DNA of 37,431 nt from Acidobacteriaceae bacterium (GTDB lineage Bacteria > Acidobacteriota > Terriglobia > Terriglobales > Acidobacteriaceae): the NCBI GenBank assembly GCA_025350325.1, contig JANXYB010000028.1:1-37431 (forward strand), given 5' to 3'. The notes under the pieces are model-generated. The model saw nothing but the letters and a program-made list of their open reading frames with translations, was not told where the DNA came from and ran no database searches. A program made the position numbers and the translations under genes. This document shows, piece by piece, positions 1-6,109 of the stretch (positions are counted from its first letter, which is position 1; every line of letters starts with the position of its first letter).

Positions 1-50
1 ATCGAAGTGGGAAACAATGGCGGAGCAACCACGCAGCCATTGATCGCTAG

Positions 51-428
51 TTATACGCCGACGGGAAGAAGAGGCATTCCGCCTTCTGACTTGGCTGCGG
101 CAACGACGGCATCAAGGTGATCTAAAACTTCCGAGACGGTCATGGTGTAGACCTCGCGGCCGGCGTCGTAGCCTTCTTCAATCAACTGCTTCAAATAGCG
201 GCCGGCGATTTGCGCCGCCAACTGGTCGGTGATAACTTTGCCGGAACGCTTTTTCTGCTCGAGCCATGCGGTGAGGGGCAGCGCGATCCACATGGGCCGG
301 TTGTTCACGTTGAATCGCACATCGACGGCGTCGGCGTGGCGCGTGGCGATGGCGACCAGAGTCCCTTTCCAGGAACAGTGCAGGTCTTCGCCGGTCCACC
401 GGTCGGTCACGTGAAAATCTTCGTACAT
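51..428 (-). CDS. Hypothetical protein, 125 aa
   Basis: I do not recognise this family. The protein is soluble-looking, with no signal peptide or membrane segment. It opens with a strand-rich half (MYEDFHVTDRWTGEDLHCSW) and then has a mostly helical half containing AAQIAGRYLKQLIEEGYDAG and a C-terminal helix ending near SEVLDHLDAVVAAAKSEGG. Codon use is typical of the window, and the overlapping frames give Arg-rich shadow translations, which supports this strand. The start is an ATG with only a weak GGCT-like ribosome site. The gene stands alone, facing away from the TPR gene to its right. No function is assigned. Confidence 0.75.
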   Translation of the reverse strand: MYEDFHVTDRWTGEDLHCSWKGTLVAIATRHADAVDVRFNVNNRPMWIALPLTAWLEQKKRSGKVITDQLAAQIAGRYLKQLIEEGYDAGREVYTMTVSEVLDHLDAVVAAAKSEGGMPLLPVGV

Positions 429-590
429 GCAATTAGCCTATCGTTCCGAGTCGGCTACGGCAAGCAGATGCCGCGCTTGCAGATAGACTCCGCTCTTGGC
501 GCGCTGTTAGACTGGTAAGGTTGCAGTGGCTGCGCACACTCCTGTATGGACCCGCCTGCAAGTCGATCGAAGCGAAGGACAATAAAACCC

Positions 591-1298
591 GTGGATACAC
601 AAACCCGTCACGCCCTTAAGGGCGATAAATTTGCCCAAGCCACCAAGACCAGCATGACCTGGGTCAGCGGTCACCGTTCTGGCGTGCTGCGCTATGCTGT
701 TGCTGCTGCAGTGGTTGTTATTTTGGGCGTGGGCCTGATCATTTTTTGGAACGTGCGTAGCGCATCTGCCGCGACTGCCCTGGGGGCGGCCCTCGACACT
801 TATACGTCTCCGCTGGCCGAGCCGGGAGCACCCGCACAAAAGGGCACCTATGCTACATCCCTTGCGCGCGCCAAAGCTGCGAATCAGCAGTTCACCGCGG
901 TTGCGGGGCAGTACGGCTGGCTGCCAGAGGGCGCGAAGGCGCGCTACTTCGCAGGCGTCACTGACCAGGAAACGGGTCAGACCGCTGCGGCTGAGAATGA
1001 GTTGAAGAAGGCCGCCGACGCGTGGGATGGCAACATTTCTAACCTGGCAAAGCTGGCGCTTGCATCGCTCTATCATCAGACCAACCGCGACGCGCAGGCC
1101 GTGGACATGTACAACGCCATCATCGCCAAGCCGTCCGATACAGTTTCAGCCAACGTGGCACAGCTCGACCTGGCGGACCTCTATTCCGCGACCGGCAAGC
1201 ATGACCAGGCACGGGCGCTCTGGGCCAAGCTCAAGGATTCCGACAAGGAAGGCGCTGCTGGTTCGATTGCCGCGCAAAAGCTTGCTGGGCCCCAGTAA
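591..1298 (+). CDS. TPR-containing single-pass membrane protein (YfgM/YbgF-like)
   Basis: This is a membrane-anchored tetratricopeptide protein. A short cytoplasmic N-terminus (VDTQTRHALKGDKFAQ) precedes one hydrophobic helix (about residues 34-54, LRYAVAAAVVVILGVGLIIF). An Ala-rich helical domain follows, with TPR-like pairs in the second half (LAKLALASLYHQTNRDAQAV; LDLADLYSATGKHDQARALW). Such proteins act as periplasmic scaffolds, as YfgM does at the Sec translocon; a precise role cannot be read from the sequence. An ATG at 546 is in frame, but GTG 591 is preferred because AAGGA lies about 12 nt upstream and the conserved-looking N-terminus begins there. It lies 80 nt before the sigma factor gene and may be co-transcribed with it. 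Confidence 0.8.
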   Translation: MDTQTRHALKGDKFAQATKTSMTWVSGHRSGVLRYAVAAAVVVILGVGLIIFWNVRSASAATALGAALDTYTSPLAEPGAPAQKGTYATSLARAKAANQQFTAVAGQYGWLPEGAKARYFAGVTDQETGQTAAAENELKKAADAWDGNISNLAKLALASLYHQTNRDAQAVDMYNAIIAKPSDTVSANVAQLDLADLYSATGKHDQARALWAKLKDSDKEGAAGSIAAQKLAGPQ

Positions 1299-1378
1299 GG
1301 CAATCATTCACTCTGCGCAATCAGGCCGTCACCCTCGACGGCTGAGCATTTTCCTGACCGATTGCGTCGGGTGTATGT

Positions 1379-1972
1379 ATGAGTGCCAGCCAGACACTAT
1401 CTATAGGTTGGACGGAGACCGTCAACAGCGCCGTGCATGACGAAACTCGCCAGCACGCGAAAGACGCGGCCCTCGCGGCCCTGGTTGACCAGTACGCGAG
1501 TACGCTCTATCGCGTAGCGTTCTCTGTCATGCGCAATGCGTCCGATGCTGAAGATGCTGTGCAGGAAGCATTTCTGCGTGTTCTGCGGCATCGCGAGACG
1601 CTGGGCGACATTCGCGACCATCGCGTCTGGCTTATCCGTATCGTTTGGAACATCGTGCTGGATCGCAAGCGCCGCGCAAAGACGCGACCCGAGACCGACG
1701 ACGTGTCGGAACTGGCGCGCATTCTGCCCACCAATGAAATGAGTGCGGAAGAAGTGGCCTCCGCTGCGCAGCATCACGCGCATGTGTTGTCGTGCGTTGA
1801 CCGCCTGCCGGCACGCGAACGCGAAGTCATGATGTTGTCGGCGTTTGAAGAACTGTCGAGCGTCGAGATTGCGTCGGTGCTGGGCGTGACTGAGTCGAGC
1901 GTGCGATCGCGGCTGTTTAGGGCGCGCAACCTGATGGCCGGGCTCTTGCAGCACGCGAGGAGTAGCAAATGA
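1379..1972 (+). CDS. RNA polymerase ECF-type sigma-70 factor
   Basis: An alternative sigma factor that directs RNA polymerase to a specific promoter set. Region 2 is at about residues 34-100: LVDQYASTLYRVAFSVMRN, then the core-binding DAEDAVQEAFLRVLR and the WLIRIVWNIVLDRKR helix. A short linker follows, then region 4 at about residues 135-185: LPAREREVMMLSAFEELSS and the helix-turn-helix VEIASVLGVTESSVRSRLFR. The length of 197 aa is normal for the family. Its stop codon overlaps the start of the next gene by 4 bp (ATGA), so the two are translationally coupled, as is usual for an ECF sigma factor and its anti-sigma partner. The target regulon cannot be told from the window. Confidence 0.95.
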   Translation: MSASQTLSIGWTETVNSAVHDETRQHAKDAALAALVDQYASTLYRVAFSVMRNASDAEDAVQEAFLRVLRHRETLGDIRDHRVWLIRIVWNIVLDRKRRAKTRPETDDVSELARILPTNEMSAEEVASAAQHHAHVLSCVDRLPAREREVMMLSAFEELSSVEIASVLGVTESSVRSRLFRARNLMAGLLQHARSSK

Positions 1973-2523
1973 AATTTCAAACCGAGAACGAAAACGAATC
2001 CGCGCGCACTTCTGCGCGCAAGTTGGCACGTAACCAGGCTTACGACGTCAGCATGGCCGAGAATACGTTGCGGCTGGTTGCCAGCTTGCCGGCTCCGGCG
2101 GGGCTTGAAGAGCGCATGAAGGTTGGTTTGCAGTCGGCTGCACGGAATGGCAAAGTGCTGCAGTGGCCGACAATCAACTCCGGCAGTCTGACAGGATGGT
2201 TGCACGGCGGAGCGATGCGCGCAGCGGCGGCGGCGGCGATTGTTTTTGTTGTCGCAGGAGGCGGTTGGGGCGTGTATTCGCGGGTGCAGCCTGCAGCGGT
2301 GCCCAGGGTGCTCGTCATACCTCAAAGTGTCACTATAACGCGTGGGTTTTCCTCGGCCGGGGCGATGCGTACGCCGCAAACATTGAATGGCCCTATCCTG
2401 ACGCATTCCGTGGTCAAGCAAAATGAGGATGAGAAGGCTGCAAGTAGCGTGATACCGGCCTCAAAACGGAAGCGAAAAAAGCCGGTTAAACCGTCCGGCC
2501 CATCACTGGTCGTCACAAAGTAG
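1969..2523 (+). CDS. Putative anti-sigma partner, single-pass membrane protein
   Basis: A 184-aa protein translationally coupled to the sigma factor. It has a soluble N-terminal part of about 75 residues, one hydrophobic segment (about 81-102, MRAAAAAAIVFVVAGGGWGV) and an outer tail ending in a very basic stretch (SKRKRKKPVKPSGPS). The topology and the ATGA overlap are what one expects of an anti-sigma factor that holds the sigma factor at the membrane. However, I see no HxxxCxxC zinc motif or other recognisable anti-sigma domain in the N-terminal part. The role is therefore inferred from context. It could instead be a sigma-dependent membrane protein of unknown function. Confidence 0.75.
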   Translation: MKFQTENENESARTSARKLARNQAYDVSMAENTLRLVASLPAPAGLEERMKVGLQSAARNGKVLQWPTINSGSLTGWLHGGAMRAAAAAAIVFVVAGGGWGVYSRVQPAAVPRVLVIPQSVTITRGFSSAGAMRTPQTLNGPILTHSVVKQNEDEKAASSVIPASKRKRKKPVKPSGPSLVVTK

Positions 2524-2609
2524 TTGTCTAGTCGGACCGCTTCGAGAATACCCCGACCTTGGGTTAGACACCCTCTTTTCTTGTTCTCAAACGGCGCGCC
2601 TTCATGCTG

Positions 2610-2954
2610 CTATTCGTCCTTCATGATGGAGCGGATCGCCATTCCAAGCAGAGCCAGGATCAGGGCGCCCCAGAGTGCCGGTTCCCATCCATACACATTA
2701 AAGCCGCTCACGATATGCGATGCCAGGCGAATCATGGCGGCGTTGACGACCAGCAAGAAGATGCCAAACGTGAGAATGGCGAACGGAAAGGTGATGACTT
2801 TGAGCATTACTCCGAGAGTCGCATTCAAGAAGCCGATTACCACCGCTGCGCCCATGGCGGTAACCAGGCCATTCACGTCAAAACCTGGGACGACCGCAGA
2901 TGCGATCATTAGCGCAATCGCACTTAAAAGCCAATGAATCAGTAGTCGGAACAT
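2610..2954 (-). CDS. Phage holin family 4 superfamily protein (4 TM segments)
   Basis: A 114-aa protein made almost entirely of membrane helices: LIHWLLSAIALMIASAVVPG, VTAMGAAVVIGFLNATLGVM, VITFPFAILTFGIFLLVVNA and ALWGALILALLGMAIRSIM. The pattern, with the turn motif VPGFDVNG and the ITFPFAILTFGIF core, matches the 'mycobacterial 4 TMS phage holin' (Phage_holin_4_2) family. These are widespread chromosomal proteins of unknown role, not true lysis proteins. A strong ribosome site (GGAGGAG) lies 9-10 nt before the ATG. No phage genes are nearby. It converges with the sigma operon. Confidence 0.9.
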   Translation of the reverse strand: MFRLLIHWLLSAIALMIASAVVPGFDVNGLVTAMGAAVVIGFLNATLGVMLKVITFPFAILTFGIFLLVVNAAMIRLASHIVSGFNVYGWEPALWGALILALLGMAIRSIMKDE

Positions 2955-3138
2955 GGTGCGTTTCTCCTCCTGATGACGGGTTGCAACGCCTTGCTGAAAC
3001 TGTATCGCAGTGTTGGTAGCGATGATACCGCGTGACGCAGGTGCCCAACGTTTATTTACGAATGATTGCGGTCTCTAAGGGCTCGACACCGACAGCTAGA
3101 ATGGATTCGAGCATTAGCACTAGTTTTTGAGGTTGTGG

Positions 3139-3990
3139 ATGCCCAGGCGAATCACCGTTTGCTTAATAATTCTGCTCGGCGCGCTGTCGCCCTCGTGCTT
3201 GTTGGCGCTGCAGGCGGCGAAGCCGCTTTTGCCTGACATCCGCCAGTTGATGCGCGAGGTGCAGGAACACCAGAAGCAACTAGATCATATTCGCGAAAAT
3301 TATACGTACAGTTCGCTTCGAACGATTCAGGAGATGGACGGCAACGGGCACGTGAAAAAGACCGAAACATCGGAGTTTGAAGACTTTTTTGTCAACGGCC
3401 ACGTAGTCGAGCACGAGGTGAAAAAGAACGGTCAACTGCTCAATGAGCAGGATCAGCAAAAGGAAACCGGGCGGGTAACGAAACTAGTGGAGAAGGCGCA
3501 AAAGACGCCGCGCGATCAGCCTCTGGAAGGGCCAAGCATCAGCATCAGCCGCGTGCTTGAAATTATGGACGTGCGCAATCCCCGTCGCGAAGACTATCGC
3601 GGTGTTCCGGCTATCGTGTTCGATTTTGTCGGCCGCAAAGATGCCAAGACACACGGCCTTGCCGAAGACGCCTCAAAAAAACTGCAGGGCACTATCTGGA
3701 TCGATGAAACCGACCGCCAGGTTGCGCATCTTGAAGTGAGCTTCAACGACAACTTTCGTGTGGTTGGCGGCCTGATCGCAACGGTGCAAAAGGGATCGAG
3801 CTTTCGCTTCAACCAGGCTCCGGTGAATGGCGAGATATGGCTGCCTACAGGCGGGGAGGGTACGATCCAGGTGCGAATGCTGCTGGTGAAGAATCTGCGC
3901 CAGCATTTTTCCGAGCGGGACTACGACTACAAGCGATTCAAGGTTGAGACACAGCAGCCAAAGGACGCCCAGATTCTGCGTTCAAAATAG
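3139..3990 (+). CDS. Exported hypothetical protein (LolA-like fold possible)
   Basis: A secreted protein of about 283 aa. It has an N-terminal signal peptide (MPRRITVCLIILLGALSPSC, then LLALQA with probable cleavage after it). A helical stretch (LPDIRQLMREVQEHQKQLDH) follows, then long beta-rich sequence. Phrases such as YRGVPAIVFDFVGRKD and TIWIDETDRQVAHLEVSF recall outer-membrane lipoprotein-sorting-like domains that are common in Acidobacteriota. The frame opens at TTG 3127, but ATG 3139 gives the better signal peptide. The signal contains a Cys, but in a context (PSC-L) that is a poor lipobox. The role is unknown. The next gene starts 34 nt downstream on the same strand. Confidence 0.8.
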   Translation: MPRRITVCLIILLGALSPSCLLALQAAKPLLPDIRQLMREVQEHQKQLDHIRENYTYSSLRTIQEMDGNGHVKKTETSEFEDFFVNGHVVEHEVKKNGQLLNEQDQQKETGRVTKLVEKAQKTPRDQPLEGPSISISRVLEIMDVRNPRREDYRGVPAIVFDFVGRKDAKTHGLAEDASKKLQGTIWIDETDRQVAHLEVSFNDNFRVVGGLIATVQKGSSFRFNQAPVNGEIWLPTGGEGTIQVRMLLVKNLRQHFSERDYDYKRFKVETQQPKDAQILRSK

Positions 3991-4023
3991 CAGGAATCGG
4001 GTGGGCCAGGGCGAAGGGGAAGC

Positions 4024-4293
4024 ATGTTTGCGCGCAAGCTGTCGGTCGAGCGAGTCGATGTATCGGGTGAGCGCCATGCCTGTCCGCTGCGCTGGATCGA
4101 CAACTTTGCTATGCGGAACTTCACCAACGATGCGGTCTTCGACGACACGTTGCCGTTAGCCGATGGGGTGCTTGAGGCAGGGCTGCGCGTTCCACTAGAC
4201 CGCTTAAGGCCGGCCATGGAAGATTGGTTTCGCCGCAAGGGCTATCTCAAGGCGGAAGAACGGCTGGAGATTGCCGAGATCGCGAAACCGTAG
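4024..4293 (+). CDS. Small hypothetical protein, 89 aa
   Basis: I do not recognise a family. The ATG follows a purine-rich ribosome site (GAAGGGGAAG). Third codon positions are mostly G or C as in neighbouring genes, while the opposite frame gives a Ser/Arg-rich shadow, so this strand looks coding. The C-terminal half has two likely helices (RLRPAMEDWFRRKGYLKAEE and RLEIAEIAK). No signal peptide or membrane segment is present. It probably shares a transcript with the exported protein 34 nt upstream. Confidence 0.6.
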   Translation: MFARKLSVERVDVSGERHACPLRWIDNFAMRNFTNDAVFDDTLPLADGVLEAGLRVPLDRLRPAMEDWFRRKGYLKAEERLEIAEIAKP

Positions 4294-4598
4294 TTCGCCG
4301 GACAGTGATTGGTCGCACCGCAGGACGTTGGGCCTGGGAGGGTGCGAGCTGCTGCTTGTCAGAGGAAATATTACCCCACCCCCACCCGTACTCTGGATGG
4401 AAGTGATTTGTTTTGAGCGCATTGCGTGTGGACCCAAGCTGCAAAGTCTTCTGATAAAGGGAGTTGTCCGCAGAGTCCTCTAAATAAGGAGGTTAGCAGC
4501 CCATTTTAGCGGCCAGAGTGCTAAACGCCTTCCTGCCCGGTGGCTCTGAGCTGACTAAACCTGGACGAGAAACCTGCTAGAACGCAGATTGCGGCCCA
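4294..4598. other. Intergenic region, no gene seen
   Basis: About 305 bp between the small hypothetical gene and the end of the lysozyme gene. All six frames give only short or compositionally odd translations. A perfect right half of a CIRCE operator (GAGTGCTAA, 4516-4524) is present, but the left half is not at the required 9-nt distance. No clear promoter or terminator was found. Confidence 0.5.
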
Positions 4599-5348
4599 TC
4601 AGGCGGCTGAAGCATGCTGCAGCACTGCATCACTCCACAGATGGAATTCTGCCTCGCGGCGCGCTTTGAGGCCGGCGACTTCCTGTGTGCCGACGTGATC
4701 CCATACCAGCAATTGCCAGGCTGCGGAGTCGTATTTGCCGGCGTTCAGATCTTTGAGCAGGGTTGAAGTGGCAAGCCGTCCGCTGCCGAGATTGAAAACA
4801 AAATCGACCAAAGCATCAAATTGGCCCTGGGCAAGAGGAACTTTGACCAAGCGGGAGACGGCTTTCTCAGCTTCACCGACGTCGGCTGCGAGGATCGCTT
4901 CGGCTTGCGCGACATTGACTCCCTCTACATAGGATTCGGCGGGCAAGAGCATGTGACCAAACCCGATGGTCTCGCGCCCGGCCAGATCGGTGTAGGTGCG
5001 ACTACGAAATCCTTCGACCCGCCTAATCAACTCACGCCCTGGTCCACTCAAATGCATTGCATTCTCCCTTGCTGCTAAAAGCAGCCTCATCTCGACACTA
5101 GCAAGAAGGCCGGGAATCATATGCAAATGCCGGCTGGCTGGCCATCGGATTTGCGGGCGGACCTGCACTGGCGTGATCAGGTGATTGCTGTCCTTACAAT
5201 CGGAAGTTAAAAGAGCAGATATCCCTGTCGCGGGGAGTAGTCGGTGTGGTAGCTTTGCCGCCAAGGGGTGAAGTGATTCCCCGTAGATCCTAGCCACTTC
5301 CGGTTTTGTAGCGAGGGAAATTAGCTTGATCGAGAAGTTTTTGTCCAT
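4599..5348 (-). CDS. Phage-type lysozyme, glycoside hydrolase family 24
   Basis: A muramidase of the T4-lysozyme/lambdoid endolysin type that cuts the glycan strand of peptidoglycan. The GH24 catalytic triad is visible: Glu in RRVEGFRS, Asp in TYTDLAGRETIGFGHM and Thr in the same stretch. FDALVDFVFNLGSGRLATST is the conserved C-lobe signature, and the hydrolase core covers the last 150 residues. Two starts compete. ATG 5348 has a perfect AAGGAG 6 nt upstream and adds a 97-residue N-terminal part of unknown nature with poor codon use. ATG 5057 (MHLSGPGRELI) also has GGAG 6 nt upstream and gives the usual 152-residue enzyme. No phage genes surround it, so it is probably a domesticated cell-wall enzyme. 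Confidence 0.85.
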   Translation of the reverse strand: MDKNFSIKLISLATKPEVARIYGESLHPLAAKLPHRLLPATGISALLTSDCKDSNHLITPVQVRPQIRWPASRHLHMIPGLLASVEMRLLLAARENAMHLSGPGRELIRRVEGFRSRTYTDLAGRETIGFGHMLLPAESYVEGVNVAQAEAILAADVGEAEKAVSRLVKVPLAQGQFDALVDFVFNLGSGRLATSTLLKDLNAGKYDSAAWQLLVWDHVGTQEVAGLKARREAEFHLWSDAVLQHASAA

Positions 5349-5460
5349 TTTGCACTCCTTTTGATGCACTCATAAATGATAGGGCCTTAAGGACTTACCG
5401 CTGGCCGTAGATAATTGCCTCGAATCTGGTGCAGCTTTAAACCGCATCTCATTTAAATCG

Positions 5461-5489
5461 TTGGAGATACTAGCGTTAGCTAGTAGAAT
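5461..5489 (+). promoter_or_regulatory. Candidate sigma-70 promoter of rlpA-like gene
   Basis: TTGGAG (5461-5466) and TAGAAT (5484-5489) are separated by 17 bp. The -10 box ends 6 nt before the ATG at 5496, which has no ribosome site, so the transcript would begin at or next to the start codon. Confidence 0.45.
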
Positions 5490-5495
5490 AGCCAG

Positions 5496-6038
5496 ATGCT
5501 TATACGACCGAAAGCGAGCAACGTGAACCCTCATGCGCCGGTGCAGTTCTGGCTGCTTGTGGGCACTTCCTGCGTCGCACTGTTTATGGTGTTGAGTACG
5601 CTCTCGACACGCACAGTGCAGGCGGATGCACAGCTGCCCCGACCGGCAACGAGCGGCAATGTGGTGCAGAGCCCCACGCCGAGCCTGACTTCTCCGGCTC
5701 CGGCAAGCGTCAAACGCCGCGGCAAGATCCTGCGCGGCCTTGCCTCCTGGTACGGTTCCGTATTCAATGGCCGGCACACCGCGAGCGGAGAGAGATTCGA
5801 TATGTATGCGATGACCGCGTGCCATCCCAGCCTTCCTTTTGGGACGTTGGTTCGCGTGGTCAATCTTTCCAACAGGCAGGCGGTGGTGGTGAGGATCACC
5901 GATCGCAACGACCTGTTACACGGGCGGATGATCGATCTCTCGTACGGTGCAGCCGCAAAGCTGCACATGACGGAAGCAGGATTGGCGAAGGTTTCGCTCG
6001 AAGTGCTTTCGCTTGGCAATCCTGGACTGACCCGGTAG
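5496..6038 (+). CDS. rlpA: Septal ring lytic transglycosylase RlpA family protein
   Basis: An exported double-psi beta-barrel protein. An N-terminal hydrophobic segment (about residues 18-33, FWLLVGTSCVALFMVL) acts as anchor or signal. A Pro/Ser/Thr-rich linker follows, then the RlpA barrel (about 83-172): GLASWYGSVFNGRHTASGE, TACHPSLPFGTLVRVVNL and ITDRNDLLHGRMIDLSYGAA. The catalytic-type Asp in ITDR is kept. There is no C-terminal SPOR domain, so septal targeting is not assured. The family cleaves peptidoglycan lacking stem peptides in Pseudomonas; activity here is inferred. A GTG at 5523 is an alternative start. It is divergent from the lysozyme gene, so two wall hydrolases share this region. 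Confidence 0.9.
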   Translation: MLIRPKASNVNPHAPVQFWLLVGTSCVALFMVLSTLSTRTVQADAQLPRPATSGNVVQSPTPSLTSPAPASVKRRGKILRGLASWYGSVFNGRHTASGERFDMYAMTACHPSLPFGTLVRVVNLSNRQAVVVRITDRNDLLHGRMIDLSYGAAAKLHMTEAGLAKVSLEVLSLGNPGLTR

Positions 6039-6052
6039 GCTCGAAGTGGATT

Positions 6053-6092
6053 ACGCAAGAAGGCCAGCCCCGCGAGGCTGGCCTTCTTGCGT
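6053..6092. terminator. Bidirectional 17-bp hairpin between rlpA and the M1-like gene
   Basis: The arms 6053-6069 and 6076-6092 are perfectly complementary over 17 bp, with a 6-nt loop. The arms begin and end in AAG/CTT-rich sequence but no long T-run follows. The position, 15 nt after the rlpA stop and 18 nt beyond the stop of the convergent gene, fits a shared terminator. Confidence 0.8.
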
Positions 6093-6109
6093 GCATTGAG
6101 AGCGATGGT

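Noticed and set aside
1..120. End of a plus-strand gene entering from the left edge
   Set aside because: One frame is open (IEVGNNGGATTQPLIASYTP and on), but it would overlap the better supported minus-strand hypothetical gene by 70 bp and is too short to identify.
4500..4524. CIRCE heat-shock operator (TTAGCA...GAGTGCTAA)
   Set aside because: The right half is perfect, but the left part is 14 nt away rather than 9 and matches poorly. It lies downstream of genes unrelated to heat shock.
2610..5348. Prophage remnant (holin-like gene plus lysozyme)
   Set aside because: The two genes are 1.6 kb apart with unrelated genes between, no capsid, tail, integrase or att-like sequence was seen, and both families occur as ordinary chromosomal genes.
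5370..5825. Minus-strand frame of 151 aa opposite rlpA
   Set aside because: It overlaps the conserved RlpA domain on the other strand and has a low-complexity Arg/Ala composition with no motifs.
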